From: Chloroflexota bacterium
GTDB taxonomy: Bacteria; Chloroflexota; Dehalococcoidia; UBA1127; JACQUN01
DNA: 11,933 nucleotides
Direction of reading: 5' to 3'
Assembly (NCBI GenBank): GCA_016210285.1
Contig: JACQUN010000210.1
Coordinates: 1-11,933, forward strand
Positions 1 through 6,901 of this stretch are shown here, piece by piece (position 1 is the stretch's first letter; each line of letters starts with the position of its first letter). Made by a program: the position numbers and the translations under genes. The notes under the pieces are model-generated. The model did not search any database, was not told the DNA's origin, and saw nothing but the letters and a program-made list of their open reading frames with translations.

Positions 1-1
1 G

Positions 2-1003
2 CAGGCCCTGGCCCAGGGCTCCCTGGGCATCAAGCTGCTGGGGGGGCACTATCCCCTGACGCCGGAGGCCACTGCCCGGGCCATTGAGGCTGCAAATGCC
101 CTGGGGGCCTACGTGGCCTACCACATCGGCACCACCGCCAGCGGGAGCAAACTGGAGGGCATGCGGGAGCTGCCATCGCTCGTGGGGAAAGGGAGGGTGC
201 ACGTAGCCCATATCAACGCCTATTTCAGGGGCATCACCCTGGGCGACCCTATTACGGAGTGCCAGGAAGGGCTCAAGACCCTTGAGGGCCTGCGGGGGCA
301 GGTGGTATCCGAGGCCCACCTGGCCAACGCCAACTGGACCACGGGCAACTGCGAGGGACAGGAGGTCCCCGACCACGCCACCCGGAACTGTCTCCGGTTG
401 GGGCGCTACCCCGTTTCCCGGGACGGGATGCGCCAGGCGATTCTGGAGGGCTTCTGCGCCGTGGTGGCGGAGCGCGGAGGGCGCATGGTCCTGGCCAGGG
501 GCGAGGAGGCCCTCCAACTCTGGGAGGAGAACAAGACCAACACCGGGGTGAGTTTCCCCGTGAACCTCTCGGTCACCAACTACCTGGTGAACACCGCCCG
601 CGATGGCGAGGGGCGGTTCATCGTGGACGCCATCTCTACCGATGGCGGCGCCTTCCCCCGCAACGTGGCGGTAGAGCGGGGCATGGCCCTGGTTCGCCTG
701 GGGGCCCTCAGCCTGGGCGACCTGGCTGCCAAGCTCGCCTGGGCGCCGGCGCGCATGTTTGGTCTGGTCTCCAAGGGGCACCTCGCCCCAGGCGCTGACG
801 CCGACATCACGGTGGTGGACCCTGAGACAGGGAAGGCGTGCATGAGTCTGGTAAACGGGCGGGTGATCATGCTCAACGGTGTGACTCTGGGCGCCGGTGG
901 CACCATCCTCACGACGCGGGAGGGGCTGGAGGCCGTGCACCCGGCGGGTCTCCCCTGCCAGGTGGTGGATCTGGGACAGAGCATGCTCTACCAGAGGGAG
1001 TAG
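2..1003 (+). CDS. Amidohydrolase-family protein, 5' truncated
   Basis: The reading frame is open from the window edge, so the true start lies upstream; 333 residues are visible. It belongs to the metal-dependent amidohydrolase superfamily (hydantoinase, dihydroorotase and D-aminoacylase relatives). In visible numbering, Lys11 in 'GIKLLGG' could be a carboxylated metal-bridging lysine. His41 ('AYHIGTT') and His70 ('HVAHINAY') fit the two strand-end histidines, and Asp214 ('ISTDGG') fits the catalytic aspartate. The order and the K-to-H spacing of 30 resemble hydantoinases. The C-terminus has the usual closing sandwich signature, 'KGHLAPGADADITVVDPETG' followed by 'LVNGRVIMLNG'. The N-terminal HxH motif is outside the window. 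The substrate cannot be read from the sequence; cyclic amides or N-acyl compounds are possible. A TauE/SafE transporter gene follows 54 bp downstream on the same strand, so the two may be co-transcribed. Confidence 0.8.
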   Translation, partial: QALAQGSLGIKLLGGHYPLTPEATARAIEAANALGAYVAYHIGTTASGSKLEGMRELPSLVGKGRVHVAHINAYFRGITLGDPITECQEGLKTLEGLRGQVVSEAHLANANWTTGNCEGQEVPDHATRNCLRLGRYPVSRDGMRQAILEGFCAVVAERGGRMVLARGEEALQLWEENKTNTGVSFPVNLSVTNYLVNTARDGEGRFIVDAISTDGGAFPRNVAVERGMALVRLGALSLGDLAAKLAWAPARMFGLVSKGHLAPGADADITVVDPETGKACMSLVNGRVIMLNGVTLGAGGTILTTREGLEAVHPAGLPCQVVDLGQSMLYQRE

Positions 1004-1033
1004 TGTTCACCACGGCCTGCCGCCGGAGTCGTA

Positions 1034-1047
1034 CAAGAGTGCTCTTG
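1034..1047. promoter_or_regulatory. Dyad CAAGAG-N2-CTCTTG upstream of transporter gene
   Basis: A perfect 6+6 inverted repeat with a 2-nt centre lies 10 nt before the ATG of the transporter gene, in the 54-bp spacer after the amidohydrolase gene. It overlaps the place where the ribosome-binding site should be. It could be a protein operator, or a short hairpin that masks the weak 'GAGATAGG' ribosome-binding sequence. No protein is known to me for this site, and a chance match is possible. Confidence 0.25.
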
Positions 1048-1057
1048 AGATAGGCTT

Positions 1058-1810
1058 ATGGATATTAGGCTGTTCCTCGGGCTCTGCATCCTCGTCTTCC
1101 TGGTGGCCTCCCTCTACTCCTCGGTCGGCCACGGCGGGGCTTCCGGCTACCTGGCGGTCCTCTCCCTTTTCGCCTTCACCCCCAGGGAGATGGCCTCCGC
1201 AGCCCTCCTGCTGAACATCCTTGTGGCGGGGACTGCCTTCCTGGCTTTCTGGCGGGCGGGGCATTTCTCCTCCCGCCTGACGTGGCCCTTTCTCCTGGCC
1301 TCGGTGCCGGGGGCATTTCTTGGGGGCCTCGCCCGGGCATCGCCAGTGGTCTACGCCTATCTTCTGGCGGCGGTGCTGGTGTTTGCTGCGGTGCGCCTGT
1401 TCGTCGCCCCCAGGGCGCAGGAGGCTCCGGTCGAAATCAAGGCGCCATCGCTGGCGGTTGGCCTGCCGATAGGCGGAGGGATCGGCGCCCTCTCAGGGGT
1501 TGTCGGGGTCGGCGGGGGTATCTTTCTCAGCCCGCTGATACTCCTGCTCCGGTGGGCGGACCCCAAGGCTACAGCCGCCTCCTCGGCACTCTTCATCGTG
1601 GTCAACTCAGTGAGCGGCCTCCTGGGCCGCTGGGTGGGTGGAACCATCGAGCTAGGGCTACTGGCCCTGCTGCTCCTCCCGGCCTTCGCAGGTGGGCTGC
1701 TCGGCTCGTATCTGGGAGCCCGTTGGTTCTCAGGCGTTGTGCTGCGGCGGCTGCTTGGGGTGGCCCTCCTGGCTGCGGCGGCCAAGCTGCTCCTCTCGGT
1801 GCTGCGATGA
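1058..1810 (+). CDS. TauE/SafE (DUF81) family membrane transporter
   Basis: This 250-residue integral membrane protein has the internal two-fold repeat of the TauE/SafE family. The first copy is 'SSVGHGGASGYLAVLSL' at residues 21-37, followed by 'PREMASAALLLNILVAG'. The second is 'SGVVGVGGGIFLSPLILLL' at residues 146-164, followed by 'KATAASSALFIVVNSVSGL'. About eight hydrophobic segments are visible, with a short polar linker near residues 117-130. Family members export sulfite, sulfoacetate or other small anions across the cytoplasmic membrane; the cargo here is unknown. The start is the ATG after a weak 'GAGATAGG'. The gene follows an amidohydrolase gene by 54 bp, so it may export or import a product of that enzyme (inference). 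Its last 81 nt are overlapped on the other strand by the reading frame of the convergent DNA glycosylase. Confidence 0.88.
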   Translation: MDIRLFLGLCILVFLVASLYSSVGHGGASGYLAVLSLFAFTPREMASAALLLNILVAGTAFLAFWRAGHFSSRLTWPFLLASVPGAFLGGLARASPVVYAYLLAAVLVFAAVRLFVAPRAQEAPVEIKAPSLAVGLPIGGGIGALSGVVGVGGGIFLSPLILLLRWADPKATAASSALFIVVNSVSGLLGRWVGGTIELGLLALLLLPAFAGGLLGSYLGARWFSGVVLRRLLGVALLAAAAKLLLSVLR

Positions 1811-2566
1811 CCTTCCCCCTGCCCGTGCGGCAGGAAGGCCCGGAGCCTGAGGCGTTGCCTCCCGACGGGGCTTCGGTGCTCGGCTCTTGCCCAGGACTCG
1901 TGACTGCCCATCGCGGCAGAGCTCCAGGAGGCAGCATCGTTGACATAACGGCTCTTTGCGGCAGACCTCCTTGCCGTGGCGCACCAGCAGGGCGTGGTAC
2001 TCGTTGAAGAGCCTGGGGTCGGGTGGCAGGGGCCGCATGAACAGCTTCTGGAAGCCGTCGTAGGAGTCTGTGTCGGGAGTCAGCCCGAGGCGCTGCGTGA
2101 TGCGGCGGGTGTAGGCGTCCACGACGAACACTGGCTTCCCCGCCGCGTAGAGCAGGATGTCGTCGGCGGTCTCTTCCCCGATGCCAAAGATGCCCAGAAG
2201 CTCCTGGCGCAGGGGTGCCGTATCCTGGGCCAGCATGGCGTCCAGGTCATCCTGGTAGCGGCTGCCCAGGTGCTCCGCAAAGGCCCGGATCTTGCGGGCC
2301 TTTGCGTTGAAGTAGCCTGATGGGTGGACCAGCTCAGCCAGGCGCTCCAGGGGGGTGGCGCGGAGAGCCGACGGGGAGAAGACGCCCGCTGCCTTGAGGT
2401 TGACGAGGGCCTTCTCCACATTGCCCCAGGCCGCCGACTGGGTGAGGATGGCGCCGATACACACCTCAAACGGGGTCTCAGCAGGCCACCAGCCTTGAGG
2501 CCCGTAGGCCCCATAGAGGTGGTCATAGACCTCCTGAAGGCGCGCCCGCAAGCCGCCCTTCTCCAT
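1730..2566 (-). CDS. EndoIII/MagIII-like DNA glycosylase (HhH-GPD, 4Fe-4S)
   Basis: This 278-residue base-excision-repair protein has an HhH-GPD fold. The helix-hairpin-helix is 'GIFGIGEETADD' at residues 125-136, and the catalytic Asp150 sits in 'VFVVDAYTRR', at the same spacing as in E. coli EndoIII. Where EndoIII has the lyase lysine (K120), this protein has Glu132. That is typical of MagIII-like single-function glycosylases, so removal of alkylated bases without strand cleavage is likely (inference). A 4Fe-4S loop follows: Cys202-x5-Cys208-x2-Cys211-x5-Cys217. The ATG at 2566 is preferred over an ATG at 2650: it is preceded by GGGGAGGA (2576-2583) at 9 nt and starts 2 nt after the sfsA stop, which indicates translational coupling. 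After Cys217 the frame runs on for 61 Arg/Pro/Gln-rich residues, overlapping the convergent transporter gene by 81 nt. The conserved part is about 217 residues, so the tail is probably unstructured. Confidence 0.87.
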   Translation of the reverse strand: MEKGGLRARLQEVYDHLYGAYGPQGWWPAETPFEVCIGAILTQSAAWGNVEKALVNLKAAGVFSPSALRATPLERLAELVHPSGYFNAKARKIRAFAEHLGSRYQDDLDAMLAQDTAPLRQELLGIFGIGEETADDILLYAAGKPVFVVDAYTRRITQRLGLTPDTDSYDGFQKLFMRPLPPDPRLFNEYHALLVRHGKEVCRKEPLCQRCCLLELCRDGQSRVLGKSRAPKPRREATPQAPGLPAARAGGRSSQHREEQLGRRSQEGHPKQPPQHNA

Positions 2567-2568
2567 CG

Positions 2569-3399
2569 CTATCCGTCCTCCCCAGCGCGCCTGTGGAGGC
2601 GCACGGATACAGGATCGCTGAGGTGTAGCTCTGCCTTGCTCACCTTGCACCGGTGAGCATAGACCTCCACACCGTGCCGGTGGGCCTCTCGCAAAGCCTC
2701 TCCGAAGGCGGGGTCGGCGGTGTCGTTGGGGGCGAAGGCAGAGGCGTCTGCACGTTGAATCACGAAGAGCACGGCGGCACGGTAGCCCTGCTCAACTCCC
2801 CGCGCCAGGGCCAGCAGGTGGCGTCGGCCCCGCGCCGTGGGCGCATCCGGGAAGAGGCCCACGCCGTCCACTACCAGGGTCACGGACTTGACCTCCAGCA
2901 GGCAGTGGCCTTGAGCCCCGGAGAGCAGGAGGTCCAGGCGGCTTCCACCCCAGGCTACCTCTCGCCGTACATCGGCATAGGCGGCGAAGGGCAGCAGGAT
3001 TCGGCGGCGAAGGGCCTCTTCCACCAGGCGGGGTGGAAGCCGCGCATCCGCCGACACAAGGGTTCGCCCAGGACCCGCGTCTTCTGGAACCCCGCTGGAA
3101 GAGCGTAGCTGGCCCGGTGGCTCGCACAGCCCTCCTGGCCGCTCCGGATGGCTGGGCACCTCGACCAGCGCCAGGTCGTAGGCGGTCTTGCGTCTTTGTG
3201 CGTCGCCTGGTTTCTCTCTGCCTGTGGCGGCAGGCGCAGGGGCCAGGTAGCAGCGGTGGCCGGCCTGAAGCAGCTCGTGCATCCGGCCCGAGTTCGCCAC
3301 GTGGACGGGAACCGCCTGCCCGTCCAGCACCACTTCGGCGGCGAAGCGGTTCAGGCGGCGCAGGAAGGTGGCTTTTACCAGAGCGGGGTGCAGCTTCAT
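2569..3399 (-). CDS. sfsA: SfsA family protein
   Basis: SfsA proteins are DNA-associated and were first named as a sugar-fermentation stimulator in E. coli. They contain a PD-(D/E)xK nuclease fold, and their cellular role is unclear. Seen here: an N-terminal OB-like part with 'RFAAEVVLDGQAVPVHVANSGRM' split over residues 18-40, then 'RRKTAYDLALVEV' at 69-81, 'LVSADARLPPRLVEEAL' at 114-130, and the nuclease core with Asp156 ('GSRLDLLL'), Glu169 and Lys171 ('LLEVKSVTLV'). At 276 residues it is longer than the usual 230-240. Most of the excess is a Pro/Gly/Ser-rich insert of about 31 residues (83-113) between two blocks that are normally adjacent. Its stop lies 2 nt before the glycosylase ATG, and the glycosylase ribosome-binding site is inside its last codons. 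It is divergent from pyrF across a 226-bp spacer. Confidence 0.93.
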   Translation of the reverse strand: MKLHPALVKATFLRRLNRFAAEVVLDGQAVPVHVANSGRMHELLQAGHRCYLAPAPAATGREKPGDAQRRKTAYDLALVEVPSHPERPGGLCEPPGQLRSSSGVPEDAGPGRTLVSADARLPPRLVEEALRRRILLPFAAYADVRREVAWGGSRLDLLLSGAQGHCLLEVKSVTLVVDGVGLFPDAPTARGRRHLLALARGVEQGYRAAVLFVIQRADASAFAPNDTADPAFGEALREAHRHGVEVYAHRCKVSKAELHLSDPVSVRLHRRAGEDG

Positions 3400-3517
3400 T
3401 GACTGCTCTCAACAGATAGGCCCATGCTACCATGCGAAGGGTAGGGCGGCAACCACGGCCTTCGCGCACCTTCCGAAACCCGGTGGGCGTCCCCGGTGGG
3501 TGTCATCGTGGGTCGCC

Positions 3518-3546
3518 TTGCGGTTGGCCGTAGGACATGCTAGTGT
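3518..3546 (+). promoter_or_regulatory. Candidate promoter for pyrF
   Basis: TTGCGG (3518-3523), a 17-bp spacer and TAGTGT (3541-3546) preceded by TGC make a weak sigma-70-like match with an extended -10. Each hexamer matches the consensus at only about half the positions. The placement, in the spacer between divergent sfsA and pyrF, is right for a pyrF promoter. Transcription would begin near 3553, at the base of the hairpin described next. In GC-rich DNA such matches arise often by chance. Confidence 0.25.
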
Positions 3547-3549
3547 GAA

Positions 3550-3597
3550 TGCCCGAAGGAGTGCCTGTACCCTGCTCGGTGCGGGTGGCATCGGGCA
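3550..3597 (+). promoter_or_regulatory. Bulged hairpin in the pyrF 5' leader
   Basis: The 3' arm (3583-3597: GGGT, GGCA, TCGGGCA) is continuous. It pairs with three blocks of the 5' arm: TGCCCGA (3550-3556), TGCC (3562-3565) and ACCC (3569-3572). These are separated by 5-nt and 3-nt bulges, and a further GC/GC pair closes the loop. That makes about 17 base pairs within 48 nt, ending 28 nt before the pyrF ATG and about 9 nt before its GGAGGA. No U-run follows, so it is not a simple terminator. It could control translation or be a protein-binding site for pyrimidine control (inference). Nothing else is evident in the 226-bp spacer at 3400-3625 apart from the candidate promoter. Confidence 0.4.
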
Positions 3598-3625
3598 GCA
3601 GAGCCTCGGAGGAAGTGGGTGAGCG

Positions 3626-4465
3626 ATGATGGCCTTCGTAGAGAAGCTCTCCGCTGCGGCAGAGCGAAACCGCAGCCTCCTGTGCGTGGGTCTGGACCCC
3701 GACCCGGCTCTCATGCCGGTATCCGAGGTCGCTGCCTTCAACCGGGCAATTATTGATGCCACGGCGGACCTGGTGTGCGCCTACAAGCCCAACCTGGGGT
3801 TCTACGAGGGACTGGGTCCGGCTGGCATGGAGGCCCTGCGGCGCACCCTGGAGGCGATTCCCCCCCATATCCCCGTCATCGGTGATGCGAAGCGTGGGGA
3901 CGTGCAACCCACCGCCCGCTTCTACGCCAGGGCACTGTTCGAGGTGTGGGGTTTCGACGCAGTCACGGTGAATCCCTTCGCGGGCCGCGACTCCGTGGAG
4001 CCGTTCCTGGTGTACAAGGACAAAGGGGTGCTGGTGTGGTGCCGCTCCTCCAACCCCGGGGCGCGGGAGTTCCAGGACTTGGTGGTGACCTCGGGCTACG
4101 AGCGGGAGGCGCGGCCCCTGTACGAGTGGGTCGCCCTGCGGGCGGCGGCCTGGAACGACCACGGCAACGTCGGTCTGGTGGTGGGCGCCACCTACCCGGA
4201 GGAGCTGGAGCGGGTGCGAGGGCTGTGTCCGGACATGCCGCTGCTGGTCCCCGGGGTGGGGGCGCAGGCCGGCGGGCTGGGGCTTGCAGTGCGCAACGGC
4301 ATGGATGCCGGAGGCCGGGCCCTCATCATCAACGCATCGCGCGGTATTCTGTACGCGGGGAAGGACCCCGCAACCTACCCCCAGGCGGCCCGACGGGAGG
4401 CGCTGAGCATGCGGGAGCAGATCAATCGGGAGCTGGAGCGCCTGGGGAAAGGTTGGGGCATCTGA
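3626..4465 (+). CDS. pyrF: Orotidine-5'-phosphate decarboxylase, type 2
   Basis: This cytosolic enzyme makes UMP from OMP, the last step of de novo pyrimidine synthesis. The 279-residue length and layout fit the type-2 subfamily. '[10 protein letters not shown]' (18-27) forms the first strand with the substrate-binding aspartate. '[11 protein letters not shown]' (51-61) carries Lys54. 'IGDAKRGDV' (85-93) holds the catalytic Asp-x-Lys-x-x-Asp set with Lys89. '[10 protein letters not shown]' and '[10 protein letters not shown]' form the phosphate-binding end of the barrel. Two ATG codons lie in tandem (3626 and 3629). GGAGGA (3608-3613) precedes the first by 12 nt, which is rather far, so initiation at the second is also possible. 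A DUF951 gene starts 5 nt after the stop, suggesting an operon. No other pyrimidine gene is in the window. Confidence 0.95.
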   Translation: MMAFVEKLSAAAERNRSLLCVGLDPDPALMPVSEVAAFNRAIIDATADLVCAYKPNLGFYEGLGPAGMEALRRTLEAIPPHIPVIGDAKRGDVQPTARFYARALFEVWGFDAVTVNPFAGRDSVEPFLVYKDKGVLVWCRSSNPGAREFQDLVVTSGYEREARPLYEWVALRAAAWNDHGNVGLVVGATYPEELERVRGLCPDMPLLVPGVGAQAGGLGLAVRNGMDAGGRALIINASRGILYAGKDPATYPQAARREALSMREQINRELERLGKGWGI

Positions 4466-4470
4466 GATCC

Positions 4471-4680
4471 ATGCAGCCGACGCCCAAAGAGCTCCACCTG
4501 GGGGATATCGTGACGCTGAAGAAGCCCCACCCCTGCGGGGGCTTCCAGTGGGAGGTAGTGCGCCTTGGAGCAGACATCGGGCTGCTGTGCAAGCGGTGCG
4601 GGCGACGGGTGCTGCTGCCTCGGCGGGAGGTGGAGCGCCGGGCGCGGGCGTTGACCCGCGGCGTGCAGGGGCCATCGTAG
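4471..4680 (+). CDS. DUF951 family small protein
   Basis: This 69-residue protein matches the DUF951 pattern: '[20 protein letters not shown]' (11-30), then '[20 protein letters not shown]' (31-50), then 'RREVERR'. The function of the family is unknown to me. The arrangement His20-x-Cys22 followed by Cys40-x2-Cys43 could bind one zinc ion, and the basic tail would suit nucleic-acid contact; both points are inference. The ATG at 4471 is 5 nt after the pyrF stop, with only a weak 'GAG' before it, so translation is probably coupled to pyrF. The stop is followed by 76 bp before the convergent end of the iron-permease gene. Confidence 0.85.
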   Translation: MQPTPKELHLGDIVTLKKPHPCGGFQWEVVRLGADIGLLCKRCGRRVLLPRREVERRARALTRGVQGPS

Positions 4681-4736
4681 CGCGAAGGTCAATGGGTCCT
4701 TGGGAGGTGCATGGTTCCCGTATCCCCTGCGGCACG

Positions 4737-4750
4737 GCGGCATGCGCCGC
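4737..4750. terminator. Possible weak bidirectional terminator hairpin
   Basis: GCGGC-ATGC-GCCGC forms a 5-bp all-GC stem with a 4-nt loop. It lies in the 76-bp spacer between the convergent ends of the DUF951 gene and the iron-permease gene. The position suits a terminator for both, but neither side has a proper T-run and the stem is short. Confidence 0.25.
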
Positions 4751-4756
4751 GACCTC

Positions 4757-6874
4757 TTACGTTACGTCTATGACCACTCCAGAGGCGTACCAGGATAGCC
4801 AGAGGAAGAGGATAGCCAGCAGTGCAATCCCCGCAGGGATTGCGGCAGCCAGAGCCCTGCCCTTGCCACGGCACTGATTGCGGACTATTGAAACCCCGAG
4901 GATGATGCTCCAGAGGAACCCCAGTCCCAGGAGAAGGCTTGCTGCTGGCTGGGTGATGCCGAAGAACTCAAGGGCGTCGTCGCCGAAGGCAATGATGGCG
5001 GTGCTGAACTCCAGGGGGAGGAAGACGTAGCCGAAGGTGGTCAGGGTCTGCCGGAACGGTATGTTCCCCGCCAGGGCTATGATGCCTGAGAGGCCAAGGT
5101 AGGCCGCCGTAGCCAGGGCGATGAGCCCGAAGAACACCAGGGGCCAGGGCAGCGCCGCTAGGGTCGGCGAGCGGTGTCCTGTGGCGATGTACATGCCCAG
5201 GAGGCTGGCTACGAAGAGCGACTCCCACAGGTCGGGTGCATAGGGCTTGAGCAGCTCGGCCCCAGGAAAGCGCCAGCCCAGGCGAAGCGAGGCCTTTTCG
5301 TCAGGGCAGTTGACCACGCATTTCCAGCATTTGAGGCAGTTGCGGTTGGACTCGAGCCGGCTGGGGTTCAGGTAGACGGGGCACCGCCCGGCCAGCGCCG
5401 TCCCCGTGAGGCAGGGTTTCGTGCTGCAGGCAGCGCAGAGGGAGGGGTTGGCCCGCAACCCCAGGGGGCTCAGGCGCGTGATACGCGCCAGCCAGCCCCC
5501 GATGGGGCAGACGTACCGGCACCAGGTGCCCGGGCGGAAGAGGAAGCCGACAACGGTGGCCAGTGCCAGGATGGTGAGGAAAAGGATGGCGCCATACCTC
5601 GCTACCGACTGTACTGGCCACCATTTGACGAAGAAGGTGACAAGGATGAAGGTAACGGGCAGGAGCCAGCCCAGGCGGAGGTAGGGGGATGCTGACGTGC
5701 TTCTGCCCGCTACCCTGTCTGCCAGGCTCCGCGCGGTGTCAGTGGCCAGCCTGAGGGGACAGAGGTTGCCGCACCAGAGTCGTCCAACAAGCACTGCGCT
5801 GATGGAGAGGAGAGGCAGCCACAGGACCCACATCACAAAGTTGAAGAGGTTGTTGCCGTTTTCTGGATTCTGGAAGGGGCCCAGCCGCAGCGGCCCCTGG
5901 TTGTCGAAGGGCCCAACCTTCAAGCTCAGTGCTGCAACAGCCAGCAGCCCCACCAGCACCACCCCCATGGCGAGCGGAGCCATGGTGGGGAGCCTGGGCC
6001 AGCGAAGAAGGCGGTAGAGCCGATGGTGGTAGCTAGCGCCGAGGGGCCGGAAGGGCTCGCCGTACAACGTCCTGGTCTCCTTGCTCCCAACGTCCAGGAA
6101 AAGGGCCAGTATCACGGTGATGTAGCCTGCCCAGAGGATCACCTGGAGGAGGGAGGGGGTGGCCGAGTAGCCCACCAGGGTGTGCAAGACGCTGCCCAGG
6201 GTGCTGGTGTCTGGCAGGATGTGGCTGAAGTCCCCGACGGAGATGGTGCCGGGGAAGAGCCCCGCCGCCTGGAATACCAGAGTGGCCTGGCCTACGAGGC
6301 CGGCGCCGAAGAGCACCAGGACAATCGTGGTCAGCCTGAAGAAGGTGCGGAGGTTGAGGACGCGGCTTCCCCTGTAGACCAGGTAGCCTACGCCAACGGC
6401 GGCGCCGAAGCCCGTGCCAGCTCCTATCCACGTGCCGGCGCCAGGGCTGGCTGCTGCCATGGCCGAGAGGTAGAGGGCGGTCTCTGCCCCCTCCCGGAAG
6501 ACCGCCAGGAAGCTCAGAAGGGCAACGGGCCCGGACGAGCCGCTGCGAAGGGCGGCGGCGAGGCTTGACTGGAGGGACCGGTTCAGCTCCCGCCCCTGGC
6601 GGTGCAACCACACGACAACGTAGGTCAGGACCCCGGCCGCCGCCAGCATGACCGAGCCTTCCAGGACCTCCTCGGCCGTTCCTTTCAGGCTTCCGATGGT
6701 GAGCAGCACCGCGGCTGCAATGAGGACGCTGAGCAGCGCTGCTGCCAGGGAGCCCAGCCATACCGCTTTGAACTGCCCCCGATTGCCGGTGTGAGCCAGA
6801 TAGGCCAGCAGCATGCCCACCAGCAGGCTGGCCTCCAGGGTCTCCCTGCCGGTGATAAGGAAGGAGGCTAGCAT
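4757..6874 (-). CDS. FTR1 iron permease fused to membrane polyferredoxin (FtrC-FtrD-like)
   Basis: One 705-residue reading frame carries two proteins that are usually separate. Residues 1 to about 265 are an FTR1-type iron permease with seven or so membrane helices and the two iron-binding motifs: 'RETLE' at 10-14 and 'REGAE' at 127-131. Residues about 300-700 form a NapH/CcoG/FtrD-like polyferredoxin. It has 'LWCGNLCP' (Cys368, Cys372) and 'WCRYVCP' (Cys452, Cys456) at membrane edges. It then has two 4Fe-4S sets: Cys480-x2-Cys483-x4-Cys488-x9-Cys498-Pro and Cys513-x2-Cys516-x2-Cys519-x3-Cys523-Pro. Further C-terminal helices follow. In the known FtrABCD system, iron(II) is oxidised outside the membrane, FtrC imports iron(III), and FtrD passes on the electron; this gene would join the last two steps. 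No P19/FtrA or cupredoxin/FtrB gene is in the window. The ATG has AGGAGG 5 nt upstream. No frameshift or stop is seen at the junction. Confidence 0.9.
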   Translation of the reverse strand: MLASFLITGRETLEASLLVGMLLAYLAHTGNRGQFKAVWLGSLAAALLSVLIAAAVLLTIGSLKGTAEEVLEGSVMLAAAGVLTYVVVWLHRQGRELNRSLQSSLAAALRSGSSGPVALLSFLAVFREGAETALYLSAMAAASPGAGTWIGAGTGFGAAVGVGYLVYRGSRVLNLRTFFRLTTIVLVLFGAGLVGQATLVFQAAGLFPGTISVGDFSHILPDTSTLGSVLHTLVGYSATPSLLQVILWAGYITVILALFLDVGSKETRTLYGEPFRPLGASYHHRLYRLLRWPRLPTMAPLAMGVVLVGLLAVAALSLKVGPFDNQGPLRLGPFQNPENGNNLFNFVMWVLWLPLLSISAVLVGRLWCGNLCPLRLATDTARSLADRVAGRSTSASPYLRLGWLLPVTFILVTFFVKWWPVQSVARYGAILFLTILALATVVGFLFRPGTWCRYVCPIGGWLARITRLSPLGLRANPSLCAACSTKPCLTGTALAGRCPVYLNPSRLESNRNCLKCWKCVVNCPDEKASLRLGWRFPGAELLKPYAPDLWESLFVASLLGMYIATGHRSPTLAALPWPLVFFGLIALATAAYLGLSGIIALAGNIPFRQTLTTFGYVFLPLEFSTAIIAFGDDALEFFGITQPAASLLLGLGFLWSIILGVSIVRNQCRGKGRALAAAIPAGIALLAILFLWLSWYASGVVIDVT

Positions 6875-6878
6875 ATGT

Positions 6879-6885
6879 TCCTCCT
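6879..6885 (-). promoter_or_regulatory. Strong ribosome-binding site of the FTR1 fusion gene
   Basis: On the minus strand AGGAGGA ends 4 nt before the ATG at 6874. It is the best-formed Shine-Dalgarno sequence in the window and fixes the start of the fusion protein, directly before the first FTR1 helix and its RETLE motif. Confidence 0.7.
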
Positions 6886-6901
6886 GGTTGCGTGCATAGA
6901 G

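Noticed and set aside
2567..2650. N-terminal extension of the DNA glycosylase to 2650
   Set aside because: It would overlap the end of sfsA. The ATG at 2566 has a good ribosome-binding site and begins at the conserved part.
3583..3596. GGGTGGCATCGGG in the pyrF leader resembles the T-box core (GGGTGG-N-ACC...)
   Set aside because: The match breaks after GGGTGGCA, no specifier stem or aminoacyl-tRNA or amino-acid gene is present, and the segment is fully used as the 3' arm of the local hairpin.
3503..4735. 410-codon open frame on the minus strand opposite pyrF and the DUF951 gene
   Set aside because: It is a high-GC shadow of two well-recognised genes, with biased low-complexity composition and no family resemblance.
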